A DNA stretch of 64,000 bases, from assembly GCA_963833965.1 (NCBI GenBank), contig CAWHZZ010000003.1, positions 496,001 through 560,000 on the forward strand, written 5' to 3'. Source of the stretch: CAJCIW01 sp963833965 (GTDB taxonomy: Bacteria; Chlamydiota; Chlamydiia; Chlamydiales; Rhabdochlamydiaceae). Numbering within the stretch: position 1 is the first letter of the stretch; each line of letters starts with the position of its first letter. Positions 1-8,441 of the stretch are shown here, one piece after another. Position numbers and translations under genes: made by a program. The notes below the pieces were generated by a model. The model was given only the letters and a program-made list of their open reading frames with translations. It ran no database searches and was not told where the DNA came from.

Positions 1-1967
1 ACCGCAAGTGTCGGAAAGGTTTCGCCAGCGGGCAAGCTGCTTTTCTGGGTGAATGTAAGCGTGCTTTTGTTAAACGTCCATCCTGAACCGTTAAACCCCT
101 GATAGGTAAGCCCGGCTGGAAGTTTCACAGCGACGTTCACGGGCCCTGAGGTAGCCGCTTTGCCCGTATTGGAAACAACAATCATATAAGTGCCGATTTC
201 TCCTTTGTGGAAAGCGGCATTGTGCCTGCCTACAACGCTGAGCTGCGGAGACGCTGCCATCGATGTAGAGCCTGTTAACTGGGCGAATAAATTCGCTCCG
301 TTGAACGAGCCCCATCCCGACGCATTATCATAACCTTGGCCGGCATTATAATATAAATTATTGCCGGTCGTCACATCATGAAAACTCGCAGCATAGGACA
401 TGCCAGTTCCGATGGCGTAAAGGATAGGATTTGCAAATCCAAGCGGAGCCTCGCCTGCTCCGGCCCGCGCCTGATTGACGCAAGCGGTAAAAGCAGCCCA
501 GAGAGGAGCAGCGCAGCTGGTCCCTCCAAAGATTTGCCATTGACCTTGGAAATAGATCGCATAGCCGGTATTTGGATCTGCATCTAGCGCAACATCGGGG
601 ACATTGCGGTTGGTCGTGGAATAAACGGTGGGCACATTGGATTGCCATGAGGGAATGGGCCAAATACTGCTGACTCCCCCGCCGCCTGCTCCATTGCCAA
701 GCCCCTCATTCCACACCGATTCCATTTGATAAGCGCCGGTGTTTGCATTGACTGCCAGGTTAGTTCCTCCGACACCCACCACATACGGTTGTGAAGCAGG
801 GTCATCGACGACAAGTGTCATCGAGTTGTTGTCGTTGTAGTCGTCATATGCGCCGCTATCGCCTGCAGCAGCATACATTGTCTGTCCTTGCGCGGCCATT
901 TGCTGGAAGATCGCACTTTCAGCTTGAATTGCTTGAGCGCTGTTTACATCCTCGCCTAGGCCCCAAGAAGTGCTGACCTGCTTAGCGATGTTATCCGTGG
1001 CAATCCGGTTGTATGTATCGATGACCCCTTGATTTGAATTGGGGCCCTCGTAAACATAAATTTGGCTTGCTGGCGCCAAGGCAAGCGCAAGCTCGATGTC
1101 AAGAGTGACTTCTGCATCGACGCCATCCGTGCTGCCGCCATCGACTAAAACATTTTTCAATTTAGCGCTTGGCAACCCAAAATAGCTCGTATAGGCATTG
1201 ATGTCGCTATCCAGATACCCAGCGAGTTCAAAGAGAGCGATGACCTGATTAGAGCCATCGGCTGGCAATCCAGTCAGATTATAGGCAGTCACGATGTCGC
1301 TTGGAGAAAAACCTCCTCCAGGGCCCGATGGAAATGCATGAGATTCAGAGGCGGAACTGGAAGCCATTTCTTTGAGATGGCGGTAAGGTCTATATTTGGC
1401 ATGGTTATCTAAACCGACAATTCCACTGATCACCGAAGCGATGTGAGTGGGAACCACTGGATCATTGTTCGGAGCGTAGAATGTCCTGCCAGCTGGCGAC
1501 ATGTATTGATGAAGGTTGATGGCGAATGCGGATTCTATTGTCCTTGCTGGACCCGTGGCATTGACCAGCAATCGATTGGCATGTGTATTGCTAATGCTCA
1601 AACCCATTTTTTTGGCATAGGCGACTACTTTGTCGTGATCTTCTTGAGCAGGAGCGTATCGAGCGACAAACTCCGCAGTCGTAAGATATTTGCCATATAA
1701 CTCATCAGTAGGGTTATGAAGGCGATCAATGAGTTCTGCAAGTTCATCTTGATTGCGCAGGGGCAAAACAAAGGTGATAGGGACCTGCGTATTGCCATCG
1801 ACTCGATTTAAGAAAACCGATTTTTGGACCGCTTTGGTTGGCACATGGCCTGCAAGCCTTGTGGAGCCAGGTCTTTGCCTTCCTGCAGGCGCCGCATTGA
1901 CATTGAGCGCAAAACCCAACATCAGTAACAAAAGACATCGAAAAGTTCTCAAGAGACTGTTTTTCAT
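1..1967 (-). CDS. S53 family (sedolisin/kumamolisin-like) serine-carboxyl peptidase, C-terminus cut by window edge
   Basis: An open frame of 655 codons starts at ATG 1967-1965, preceded by AGAGGTAG, and leaves the window without a stop. Residues 1-25 form a signal peptide (MKNSLLRTF then a hydrophobic Leu run ending NVNAA). Residues about 30-180 match the pro-kumamolisin activation domain. The catalytic set of S53 is visible: Glu286 and Asp290 in DAEVTLDIEL, the oxyanion Asp370 in AAAGDSGA, and Ser484 in GGTSCAAP. A calcium-site pattern follows (DVTTGNN then GYDNASGWG). After about residue 560 comes a DUF11-like beta domain (LSVVGRHNAAF, GTYMIVVSNTG). S53 enzymes are secreted acid-active endopeptidases that mature by removing their own propeptide. 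Export by Sec is inferred. A role inside an acidified host vacuole is speculation. Confidence 0.9.
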   Translation of the reverse strand, partial: MKNSLLRTFRCLLLLMLGFALNVNAAPAGRQRPGSTRLAGHVPTKAVQKSVFLNRVDGNTQVPITFVLPLRNQDELAELIDRLHNPTDELYGKYLTTAEFVARYAPAQEDHDKVVAYAKKMGLSISNTHANRLLVNATGPARTIESAFAINLHQYMSPAGRTFYAPNNDPVVPTHIASVISGIVGLDNHAKYRPYRHLKEMASSSASESHAFPSGPGGGFSPSDIVTAYNLTGLPADGSNQVIALFELAGYLDSDINAYTSYFGLPSAKLKNVLVDGGSTDGVDAEVTLDIELALALAPASQIYVYEGPNSNQGVIDTYNRIATDNIAKQVSTSWGLGEDVNSAQAIQAESAIFQQMAAQGQTMYAAAGDSGAYDDYNDNNSMTLVVDDPASQPYVVGVGGTNLAVNANTGAYQMESVWNEGLGNGAGGGGVSSIWPIPSWQSNVPTVYSTTNRNVPDVALDADPNTGYAIYFQGQWQIFGGTSCAAPLWAAFTACVNQARAGAGEAPLGFANPILYAIGTGMSYAASFHDVTTGNNLYYNAGQGYDNASGWGSFNGANLFAQLTGSTSMAASPQLSVVGRHNAAFHKGEIGTYMIVVSNTGKAATSGPVNVAVKLPAGLTYQGFNGSGWTFNKSTLTFTQKSSLPAGETFPTLA

Positions 1968-2282
1968 AAAAACTACCTCTGTTTAAGTCGCCCGCTATCC
2001 ACCTTCAAGTACTATGAGGCGTAGCGAGTTAGCGCCCAACTTAATTTAAAATTTGAATTTCAAGCAAGGAAGTTTTTGAAGAATTTCGCGCTCCCTAACT
2101 TGACTAAATTTAGCTTTGGGTCCATCCTGTATATCAAATTTCTTGAGACAATCGATAAGTTCAATGACATCAGTGCAATCGAGTCTGTTCGATTTTTTAA
2201 CAACATCCTGAGTGCGGGTTTTGCAACCTGTGTACCCGGCCCATGGCTTGCGTTTTTAATCAACAACCACATGAGGTTACAC
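1968..2282. other. Intergenic region between the divergent S53 gene and duplicated gene copy A
   Basis: About 315 bases hold the upstream sequences of two divergent genes. The frame of the downstream gene stays open back to an ATG at 2076, but that stretch is absent from the second copy of the gene and is probably not translated. No strong promoter, repeat or RNA gene was seen. Confidence 0.4.
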
Positions 2283-2615
2283 ATGACATCCATAGTTTTG
2301 AAAGATGGTTCTTTAGTTTCTGAAGCGGACCTTGACTCCGTTAGCATGACTCTTAAAAAATTATACCAAAGTGAGTATCTGGCTTTATTTGATTTAGTGA
2401 AAAAATGTAGCAATATTGAATTCCAGATCCCCTCCAGTCAATATGCAGATTCAAAGAAAGTCCTTATTAAAGAGAACTTAATAAATAAAGATGGGCAAGT
2501 GCACGATGAAGTGAGAAGGATTGTCTTAAATTCAGTTCAAGGATCTGGATTGGAATTGAGACTCATCAACCCTCTCTCGAATAAAGGAGTCAGTATATTG
2601 AAAGAAAGGGAATGA
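2283..2615 (+). CDS. Conserved hypothetical protein, duplicated gene copy A
   Basis: A 110-residue protein of unknown function. It is a close paralogue of the protein at 7752-8096: both contain LYxxEYLALFDLVKKC, then QIP-S-Q-DSKKVL, then NxDGQVHD, VRxIVLN and QGSGLEL. The ATG at 2283 is chosen because GAGG lies seven bases upstream and because homology with the second copy, including its DNA upstream, begins just before this point (shared caacaaccacatgaggttac). An in-frame ATG at 2076 would give 179 residues, but its extra N-terminus has no counterpart in the paralogue. The protein has no signal peptide or membrane segment. The predicted alternation of helices with a basic middle could be a winged-helix-like fold, but that is a guess. 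A terminator follows at 2659. Confidence 0.7.
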   Translation: MTSIVLKDGSLVSEADLDSVSMTLKKLYQSEYLALFDLVKKCSNIEFQIPSSQYADSKKVLIKENLINKDGQVHDEVRRIVLNSVQGSGLELRLINPLSNKGVSILKERE

Positions 2616-2658
2616 TTGTCGATGCTTGTGTAGATTTAAGATCCGGCTGAAATGAAAG

Positions 2659-2683
2659 CCAGGACTATAGTCCTGGTTTTTTT
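2659..2683 (+). terminator. Rho-independent terminator of duplicated gene copy A
   Basis: A perfect stem CCAGGAC-TATA-GTCCTGG is followed by seven T. The corresponding place after copy B (near 8140-8158) keeps the CCAGGA...TCCTGG stem but has lost the T tract, which is replaced by the start of the 130-bp repeat. Confidence 0.85.
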
Positions 2684-2687
2684 ATTT

Positions 2688-2888
2688 GAAGAACTCCTCC
2701 TTATACAAGGAGGAGATTCTTCGACGGTTAAAGGCGGGCAGCTCTTCGGCACCCCATAAAAAAACATAGCTCGGCTAACTCGTCGGGACGGGATTGCGCT
2801 CAAACGTATCGTTCAATTTTAAAAAAAGGAGCTGCGCTTCCTCCCCGCCCTGATGGACGGGGTTTCCGCGCTGTCAATTAGGAGGAAG
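2688..2888. repeat. 130-bp palindromic repeat, copy A, plus adjoining IS605-end-like hairpin
   Basis: The segment 2688-2816 is one of three copies (others at 7604 and 8159). They share gaagaactcctcc, an aaggagga stem, cttcgacggttaa, aacatagctcggcta, and a GC hairpin before ggattgcgctc. Copy A is the most diverged. It is followed at 2843-2862 by another hairpin (CCCCGCCC-tgat-GGACGGGG), enclosed by an 8-bp inverted repeat CTTCCTCC/GGAGGAAG (2838, 2881). Hairpins of this shape resemble the subterminal palindromes of IS200/IS605-type elements or palindrome-associated elements. No transposase or TnpB frame is present, so mobility is inferred only. Confidence 0.6.
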
Positions 2889-2933
2889 AGTTTAGGATTT
2901 AAAAAAAGGACTCAAAGTGCTTAATCTTCATTT

Positions 2934-3722
2934 ATGGAATACAAAAGTCGCGTTGCAGGAATCTTCGACCGCAGCGTTCTCACCTATGGCAAATTTGGAT
3001 CGCATTATTTCGATATTTTTGCCGAACGGTTGCTCTCTCATATGCAAGGGGTTCCTGGGGCAAATGTTTTAGACGTGGCGACCGGCCGCGGTGCGGTTTT
3101 GAAGCTCGTCCTTCCCATGATTGGTCAAAAGGGAAAGGCGGTCGGCATCGACATTAGTCCAAAGATGATCGAAGCCCTGCAGGAGGAGATCCGAAAACCC
3201 AATGTATCCTTGTTTTGCATGGACGCAGAACACCTCTCTTTCGCAGATAATACTTTTGATATTATTTATTGTGGGTTTGGGCTTTTCTTCTTCCCCGATC
3301 CCAAAAAAGCTCTAAGAGAATTCCAACGCGTTCTAAAACCTGGCGGAAAAATCGCCGTGTCGACCTGGGGGAAAATGTCAATTCATAAACAGGCCATGAG
3401 CGAAAAGCTCCTCGCGATGGGCATTGATCCCACGATCATCGCTTTTCCTATGCCATCTGTCCAAGAATTGAACACTCTTTTCACCGAAACAGGCTTTTTG
3501 GAGGTTCGCGTTGTGCAAGACAGACTCGAACATCCGTATGCAAATTTCGATCAGTGGTGGAACAGCTTATGGGGACATGGAATGCGAACCGGATTGGAGG
3601 AATTGAATAAAGAGCAGCTGGCTTCTCTCAAAGCAAAACTATTCGAAGAGCTAAAAAGTGAATACCGGCCCGATGGTTTTTACGAAAATCTTGAGGTTTT
3701 TTACACCCTAGCTTCGAAGTAA
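2934..3722 (+). CDS. Class I SAM-dependent methyltransferase (UbiE/Methyltransf_11 type)
   Basis: A 262-residue protein with a Rossmann methyltransferase core. Motif I is VLDVATGRGAVL at residues 45-56, the acidic end of strand 2 is VGIDISPKMIE, motif II is FDIIYCGFGLFFFPDP, and the post-II region is LREFQRVLKPGGKIAVSTWG. The family transfers a methyl group from S-adenosylmethionine to small molecules or lipoquinones. The substrate cannot be read from the sequence. The ATG at 2934 has no clear ribosome binding site. The gene lies 37 bases upstream of, and in the same direction as, a methionine adenosyltransferase, so the pair may be co-transcribed, with one gene supplying the cofactor of the other. 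Confidence 0.85.
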   Translation: MEYKSRVAGIFDRSVLTYGKFGSHYFDIFAERLLSHMQGVPGANVLDVATGRGAVLKLVLPMIGQKGKAVGIDISPKMIEALQEEIRKPNVSLFCMDAEHLSFADNTFDIIYCGFGLFFFPDPKKALREFQRVLKPGGKIAVSTWGKMSIHKQAMSEKLLAMGIDPTIIAFPMPSVQELNTLFTETGFLEVRVVQDRLEHPYANFDQWWNSLWGHGMRTGLEELNKEQLASLKAKLFEELKSEYRPDGFYENLEVFYTLASK

Positions 3723-3759
3723 AAAGAAACCAAATCGAGGCACATTCTAAGGAACTCAA

Positions 3760-4878
3760 ATGATTCATATTACTTCTTCAGATACAATAATCCCATTTGA
3801 AATGGCCGAACGTAAAGGTTTGGGCCATCCTGATACAATTTGTGATTCAATTGCAGAAGAGGTTTCCAGGGCTTTATGTAGGTATTATTTAGCCGAATTT
3901 GGCTCCATTTTGCACCACAACGTAGATAAGACCTTATTGGTCAGCGGTTCTTCTTCCCCGAAATATAAAGGAGGGGAAGTGACACACCCCATTGAATTAT
4001 ACATTGCTGGCAGAGCTACTGCCGTATTCAAAGGGAAGAAAGTTCCAGTGAATGAAATTGCAATTGATGCAGCAACCCTTTGGCTAAAGTCCAATCTTCG
4101 ATTTGTTGATTCGAAACAAGTCAGAATAATCCCAAAAATTCGAAGTGGGAGCGCCGATTTAATCGAGCTGTTTCACCGCTTAAAAGTTCCTCTTGCGAAC
4201 GACACTTCATTTGGGGTGGGATATTTCCCTTTGACTCGTTTGGAAAATAAAGTGATAAAATTGGAAAAGCTTTTGAATAGCACGGAAATAAAAGCCAAAT
4301 TTCCCTTTTTAGGAGAAGATGTCAAAGTGATGGGAGTTCAAACTGAGAAATCATCTACATTCACAATCGCTGTTGCTATGGTCGACCGATTTGTTTCGGA
4401 TATAGATGATTATGTATCAAAAATAAAAGAGATTCACACTCTACTGAATGAAAATCCATCTGACAAAATTGAGATTAACATAGCTGACGACTATGAAAAA
4501 GAAAGTATCTACCTGACTGTAACTGGCACAAGCGCAGAAGCTGGCGATGATGGTCAAGTAGGAAGAGGGAATCGTTTCAATGGACTGATTACTCCCTATC
4601 GACCGATGACTTTGGAAGCATTTTCAGGAAAAAATCCGATCAACCATGTGGGTAAACTTTATTCACTTTTTGCCTATGATTTAAGCCGAGATTTATGCAC
4701 TAATGGATTTGCTGATGCGGCGGAAGTCTTCATTGTATCTCAAATTGGGAAGCCTATTACAGACCCACAACATTTGGATATTCGGCTAAAAAATCCAATG
4801 ATCAAAGAAGACAAATTAAAGGAATATGTGAAACAAAAACTATTTGAGTTACCTGAGCTTTGGAAAACCATGATCTAA
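3760..4878 (+). CDS. Archaeal-type methionine adenosyltransferase
   Basis: A 372-residue enzyme making S-adenosylmethionine from methionine and ATP. It belongs to the archaeal MAT family (AdoMet_Synthase, PF01941), not the bacterial MetK family. Family signatures are ERKGLGHPDTICD near the N-terminus (residues 17-29), TGTSAEAGDDGQVGRGNR in the middle, GLITPYRPM, then GKNPINHVGKLY. The start has AAGGA seven bases upstream. Archaeal enzymes are usually close to 400 residues, so this copy is slightly short but complete. The gene is more AT-rich than the core genes of the window. It follows a methyltransferase gene. Its rarity in bacteria and its accessory setting suggest horizontal acquisition. 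Whether it replaces or supplements import of S-adenosylmethionine is unknown. Confidence 0.92.
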   Translation: MIHITSSDTIIPFEMAERKGLGHPDTICDSIAEEVSRALCRYYLAEFGSILHHNVDKTLLVSGSSSPKYKGGEVTHPIELYIAGRATAVFKGKKVPVNEIAIDAATLWLKSNLRFVDSKQVRIIPKIRSGSADLIELFHRLKVPLANDTSFGVGYFPLTRLENKVIKLEKLLNSTEIKAKFPFLGEDVKVMGVQTEKSSTFTIAVAMVDRFVSDIDDYVSKIKEIHTLLNENPSDKIEINIADDYEKESIYLTVTGTSAEAGDDGQVGRGNRFNGLITPYRPMTLEAFSGKNPINHVGKLYSLFAYDLSRDLCTNGFADAAEVFIVSQIGKPITDPQHLDIRLKNPMIKEDKLKEYVKQKLFELPELWKTMI

Positions 4879-4948
4879 CCCAAGGGGCCACCTCAGGGGC
4901 ATAACTAAAAATTGCCTAGGCTAACAACATTTATTTCCAGCGCCGCCG

Positions 4949-5632
4949 CTAACAGGCGAAGCTATAGTGAGAAGAGGAATGTTTACCAAAGTTTTCAATG
5001 ACCCATTCCCTATTCATGCCAATGTAAGAAGTTTTCTCTTCTTCTTCCTTCGATTGCCGTTGAATCCCCCCTGGCAAACTCTTCAAACCAATTTGGATGT
5101 TCCCTCTGATCAAAGATTTTGCAGCCTTCTGAAAAGTATTTCCACCTTCACGCGTTGGATTGCTCACTTGGACGTTTTGCACCTCATAGCATAAATTCAC
5201 CAAATTGTCGTCGATGACCTTTTGAGCTTGAGGGTTATTTTGCATTAGATCTAAAACAGGGTGCTTTTCTTCTGGGATGTTGTTCTTATGAATTTGAAAA
5301 GGCGTCGTTACGATTCGTATGGGAAGAGTCACAATATCAAATGCTATTGCGAAAATGGAAGCCAAAAACTTTATGGCAAAGTTATTGATCTTGGAAGAAT
5401 GATGTAAAAAAGTAGGGAGAAAAAGATCTTCCGCGTAGTCTTTAAAACTATTGGTTCTCATGGGGAAAATGGCGCTTTGAAGTAAAGAATATCCGTCTCT
5501 TGATTTTGCATATTTGCCAATAAATTCTTTAACTTGTTCATCGGTAGAATATCTGTGCTGATAGATGACATTATCATTCGCATCGCGGAGTTGGATATTA
5601 GCCTGATACCCTGGAGTCAAAGTAATACTCAT
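4949..5632 (-). CDS. Lineage-specific hypothetical protein with hydrophobic hairpin
   Basis: A 227-residue protein that I do not recognise. The start has GGGAAGG six bases upstream. The N-terminus (MSITLTPGYQANIQLRDAND) is beta-like and polar. A hydrophobic stretch at about residues 85-110 (FLASIFAIAFDIVTLPIRIV) is the only membrane-like part. The motif LPIRIVTTPFQI resembles the LPIR motif at the C-terminus of the protein at 9738-10136. The C-terminal half is charged (EEEEKTSYIG). The gene lies 37 bases downstream of the gene at 5670-6425 in the same direction, so the two may form an operon. A membrane-associated effector is possible but unproven. Confidence 0.7.
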   Translation of the reverse strand: MSITLTPGYQANIQLRDANDNVIYQHRYSTDEQVKEFIGKYAKSRDGYSLLQSAIFPMRTNSFKDYAEDLFLPTFLHHSSKINNFAIKFLASIFAIAFDIVTLPIRIVTTPFQIHKNNIPEEKHPVLDLMQNNPQAQKVIDDNLVNLCYEVQNVQVSNPTREGGNTFQKAAKSLIRGNIQIGLKSLPGGIQRQSKEEEEKTSYIGMNREWVIENFGKHSSSHYSFAC

Positions 5633-5669
5633 AAAATGCCTTCCCTACAAAATTTCAATAATGTTCTAT

Positions 5670-6425
5670 CTACCAACTAAGAGCGCCTAAAGCATAAGTG
5701 ACCGTTTCTTGTCTTTCAGGAGTTGACGCGGGAATTTTTTCGTTAAGCCATGCATTAAATTCATTATCATACACACGCCAAATCCCACCATTTGCTGAGG
5801 GAAAATGGTCGCCAGTGTCTGATTTTCCAAAACATCGGTAATATCTTTTGTTTTCGCAGACAATAAAAGGCGAAAGGGCTCTATCAGAAGAACGGATTTG
5901 GCGCGCAAAATAGTAAGTATCGACTATTAAGTTGTTGTCTTCTAAGCATTCCCTGTTGCTCGGTTGCTGCATCATGGTCTCAAATTTTGCGATGGCATCT
6001 CTTTTTAATCGATTTAGATCAATTGGATGGTTTGTTGGGAATGCGGCAACAGTGGTGTTATTGTACGACATGACGACAAGAAATTTATCTCTGGATAGGT
6101 TGCGTGCACTGTTTCCTAGATGATGATCAATGTTGTTATTGATGAAGTCGCGTCCCTTTTGAATCCGTTCTTGAAGCTCTTGTGCTGTAAGAACTCTTCT
6201 CGTATTGTGGGGTGCCCCAAAACTCAGCCCAAAAAATCGACATATCTTCAGACTGAGTTGTTTTATCCAGTCGCAGAATCCCCCTTCTGCAGCTTTGGCA
6301 TTCAGACGTGAAAGGGAAGAAGTTGAATTTGATTGAGTAGTTGAAGTGTTAGATTGAAGATTGGCTTCTTGATTTAACACTATGTAGCTTGGAACAGTAA
6401 GAGTAAGATCTAATCTTGTGCGCAT
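5670..6425 (-). CDS. Lineage-specific hypothetical protein with shared TLTVP N-terminus
   Basis: A 251-residue protein without a recognised domain. It begins MRTRLDLTLTVPSYIVL, which matches an N-terminal signature found in three other proteins here (33014, 35833 and 38564). A Ser/Thr/Asn-rich linker follows (about residues 22-40), then a Cys-containing hydrophobic helix near residues 48-65 (GFCDWIKQLSLKICRFFGL). The C-terminal region contains YYRCFGKSDTGDHFPSANGG, possibly an enzyme-like core. AAGGA lies about six bases before the ATG. The gene is AT-rich and probably heads an operon with the gene at 4949. Confidence 0.7.
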   Translation of the reverse strand: MRTRLDLTLTVPSYIVLNQEANLQSNTSTTQSNSTSSLSRLNAKAAEGGFCDWIKQLSLKICRFFGLSFGAPHNTRRVLTAQELQERIQKGRDFINNNIDHHLGNSARNLSRDKFLVVMSYNNTTVAAFPTNHPIDLNRLKRDAIAKFETMMQQPSNRECLEDNNLIVDTYYFARQIRSSDRALSPFIVCENKRYYRCFGKSDTGDHFPSANGGIWRVYDNEFNAWLNEKIPASTPERQETVTYALGALSW

Positions 6426-6678
6426 AGGTGTCCTTTTTTATTTTTTCTGTGCACTATTATACATTAAAAAGAATTGCTTGCAATGTCATAGTGACCATTC
6501 TGAACACGCATGAAAAAATTGATTAAGCGCATTATGAAATTAATTTTTGAATAGGACAAATCATGATACACTCATCTTTTATTTTTTTCCAAAACAAACC
6601 CATTTCTGGGGCCTCACCACTCTCACGAATCTCACTTTAAAAAAATACTAAACGATCAAAATGATCCCTGTAGCTTTT

Positions 6679-7092
6679 TCAATAAAATAGCTTTTTCAAT
6701 AAAAACAAATTTTGAAAAATTGATTTCTGTATTGAACGCTCATATTTTAAAATTTTGTCTGAGCATTCTTCTTTAGGGAGCAGGCCCAGTGTGACGTTCA
6801 CGGCATCGTCTGCGGCATTAGTAAATTTTTGTTCTTCCAATCCCTGAATCCTTTTTTCTAACCGTTGATTTTCAATGGGGTAAAGTTCTATCAGCTTCGC
6901 CGATATTTCATTCGCACTTGAGTAACCATATTTTTTGAGCAATATGGCCAATTCAGGAAAAGTAAATCTTTGATTGTAAAGGTGATCCCGTTCTTCGTTA
7001 GTGAGATTAGAAACTGAATGAGCGATGAGATAAAAGTCCTCTATGATATCGCTTTGAATCCCTCTGCCATGCCAAGTGGGATGTGCCTTCAT
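6679..7092 (-). CDS. Hypothetical protein, possibly a gene remnant
   Basis: A 137-residue frame with a protein-like composition (RFTFPELAILLKKYGYSSA, then ENQRLEKRIQGLEEQK, and a basic C-terminus KYERSIQKSIFQNLFLLKK). The first 12 residues, ending near MKAHPTWHGRG, look non-native, and no ribosome binding site precedes the ATG. Another frame upstream (to about 7390) may once have belonged to the same gene. It lies directly downstream of a truncated nuclease gene in a degraded stretch. No function can be assigned. Confidence 0.35.
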   Translation of the reverse strand: MKAHPTWHGRGIQSDIIEDFYLIAHSVSNLTNEERDHLYNQRFTFPELAILLKKYGYSSANEISAKLIELYPIENQRLEKRIQGLEEQKFTNAADDAVNVTLGLLPKEECSDKILKYERSIQKSIFQNLFLLKKLFY

Positions 7093-7379
7093 GGGGTGGA
7101 CTCATGAAAGTGAGAAATGTGATCTTGCCAAGAACCCGTGCTCTAGGCGAAACGACAACTCCATTTCTTTGGAGCGTACGCAGCAATGTTCTCCAAGGCA
7201 TTGTAAAAATATGATCATTAAATGGCTCCCGAGGTAGGGCACGAAGAAAATTACAAATTGTTTTTGAGATAGGAACATCGATGACTCCAAAAAGGCTTCT
7301 GATCTCGATATGACATTCTGGATGAAAAAAATCTTTGCGCTTTTCTGAATCTGGAGATTTTAGCGCAGTCAATACGGAT

Positions 7380-7510
7380 AACAATTTCACGACCGATCCA
7401 CCAGTAAAGTCGTAATAACTCCTGATTGACAGCGAGCGCAGCTTTGATTTGCGACTCGCGGATGCGCGTTTTTATGTCCTGGAGAAGCAGTGGATAGCTT
7501 TCTGGAAGAG
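7380..7510 (-). pseudogene. N-terminal fragment of a YhcG/DUF1016-type PDDEXK nuclease gene
   Basis: The minus frame reads ESYPLLLQDIKTRIRES followed by AALAVNQELLRLYWWIGREI. This matches the N-terminal helical domain of YhcG/DUF1016 proteins (typical pattern: YxxLLxEIKxRIRxAQxKAALAVNxELLxLYWxIGRxI). After GREIV the frame loses all similarity, and the PDDEXK nuclease domain that should follow is absent. The fragment lies between the palindromic repeat at 7604 and the uncertain gene at 6679. I infer a truncated, non-functional copy left by deletion or element insertion. Confidence 0.6.
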
Positions 7511-7603
7511 TTAATAAGGGGATTTCTCGACTGATGGAGATGGCGCAATTCGGCGACGACTGGAACTGAAAGTGAGATACTTCGCGGCCTGCCGTTTTTA
7601 ATT

Positions 7604-7732
7604 GAAGAACTCCTCCTTGTAAAGGAAGAGATTCTTCGACGGTTAATGGCGGGCGCTTCGGCGCCCGAGAAAAACACATAGCTCGGCTACCCCCCCTGAA
7701 GGGGCGGGATTGCACTCGAGCGTACTGTTCAA
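7604..7732. repeat. 130-bp palindromic repeat, copy B
   Basis: The second copy of the repeat seen at 2688 and 8159. It contains the nested hairpins ctcctccttgtaaaggaagag, GGGCGCTTCGGCGCCC-like (ggcgcttcggcgcc) and a run of C pairing with GGGGCGGG. It ends where the duplicated gene copy B begins: gttcaacaaccacatgagg follows, the same joint that precedes copy A of the gene. Confidence 0.7.
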
Positions 7733-7751
7733 CAACCACATGAGGTTACAT

Positions 7752-8096
7752 ATGGCAACAACAGTAACATCCGTAGTTTTGAAAGATGGTTCTATAGTCT
7801 CAGAAACGGACCTAGTCTCCGTTAGCATGGCTCTTAAAGAATTATACGAAGGCGAGTATCTGGCTTTATTTGATTTAGTGAAAAAATGTAGAAATGCCGG
7901 ATTCCAGATCCCTACTAGTCAATTTGGAGATTCAAAGAAAGTTCTTTTAAAACATAAATTAGTGAACGAAGATGGACAAGTGCACGATGATGTCAGAAAG
8001 ATTGTCTTAAATTCTATTCAAGGATCTGGATTGGAATTGAAACTCGTCAGCCTTCTCTCGGAAAAAGGAGTCTCTATGGTCAAAGAAAGGGAATAA
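7752..8096 (+). CDS. Conserved hypothetical protein, duplicated gene copy B
   Basis: A 114-residue paralogue of the protein at 2283-2615, with the N-terminal addition ATTV. The ATG at 7752 has GAGG at 7742-7745. Conserved blocks are VLKDGSIVSETDL, LYEGEYLALFDLVKKC, DSKKVLLK, VHDDVRKIVLN and QGSGLELKL. About 20 bases before the ATG and the 3' flank through the terminator stem are also conserved between copies, so the duplication includes both flanks. The gene is enclosed by repeat copies B and C in the same orientation, which would allow loss or amplification of the cassette by recombination. Function unknown. Confidence 0.75.
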   Translation: MATTVTSVVLKDGSIVSETDLVSVSMALKELYEGEYLALFDLVKKCRNAGFQIPTSQFGDSKKVLLKHKLVNEDGQVHDDVRKIVLNSIQGSGLELKLVSLLSEKGVSMVKERE

Positions 8097-8158
8097 TTGT
8101 CGATGTTTGTGTCGATTTAAGATCCGGGGTGAATGCAAGCCAGGAATCTTCTCCTGGT

Positions 8159-8288
8159 GAAGAACTCCTCCTTGTAAAGGAGGAGATTCTTCGACGGTTA
8201 ATGGCGGGCGCTTCGGCGCCCGAGAAAAACACATAGCTCGGCTAACCCGCCCCTGAAGGGGCGGGATTGCGCTCGAGCGGACCATTCA
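8159..8288. repeat. 130-bp palindromic repeat, copy C
   Basis: The third and best-formed copy. Its hairpins are CTCCTCCTTgtAAAGGAGGAG, GGCGCTTCGGCGCC and CCCGCCCCTGAAGGGGCGGG (20-base palindrome). It is about 95% identical to copy B by eye, in the same orientation. The duplicated gene copy B lies exactly between copies B and C. Bases 8289-8441 beyond it contain nothing that I can name. Confidence 0.75.
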
Positions 8289-8441
8289 AACACTTGATTT
8301 TATCCAATGGCCATCGAGTGATTTCGTATTCGGTCGCCAAGGTACCCCGGGGCCGCGCTGAAAATCGATCTTGGACGGGCGTGCGCTAAATCCGCGCTTA
8401 AACAAGACTGGATCTTTAATAAAACTTAAGTTGTTTCCGAT

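Noticed and set aside
2076..2282. N-terminal extension of the duplicated gene copy A from ATG 2076
   Set aside because: The extra 69 residues have no counterpart in copy B, whereas GAGG directly precedes ATG 2283 in both copies.
2843..2862. Hairpin as a rho-independent terminator
   Set aside because: No T tract follows, and the real terminator of the preceding gene is already at 2659-2683.
7007..7390. Minus-strand frame of 127 codons downstream of the DUF1016 fragment
   Set aside because: No domain or ribosome binding site was seen, and it overlaps a frame with a more protein-like composition. Probably degraded sequence.
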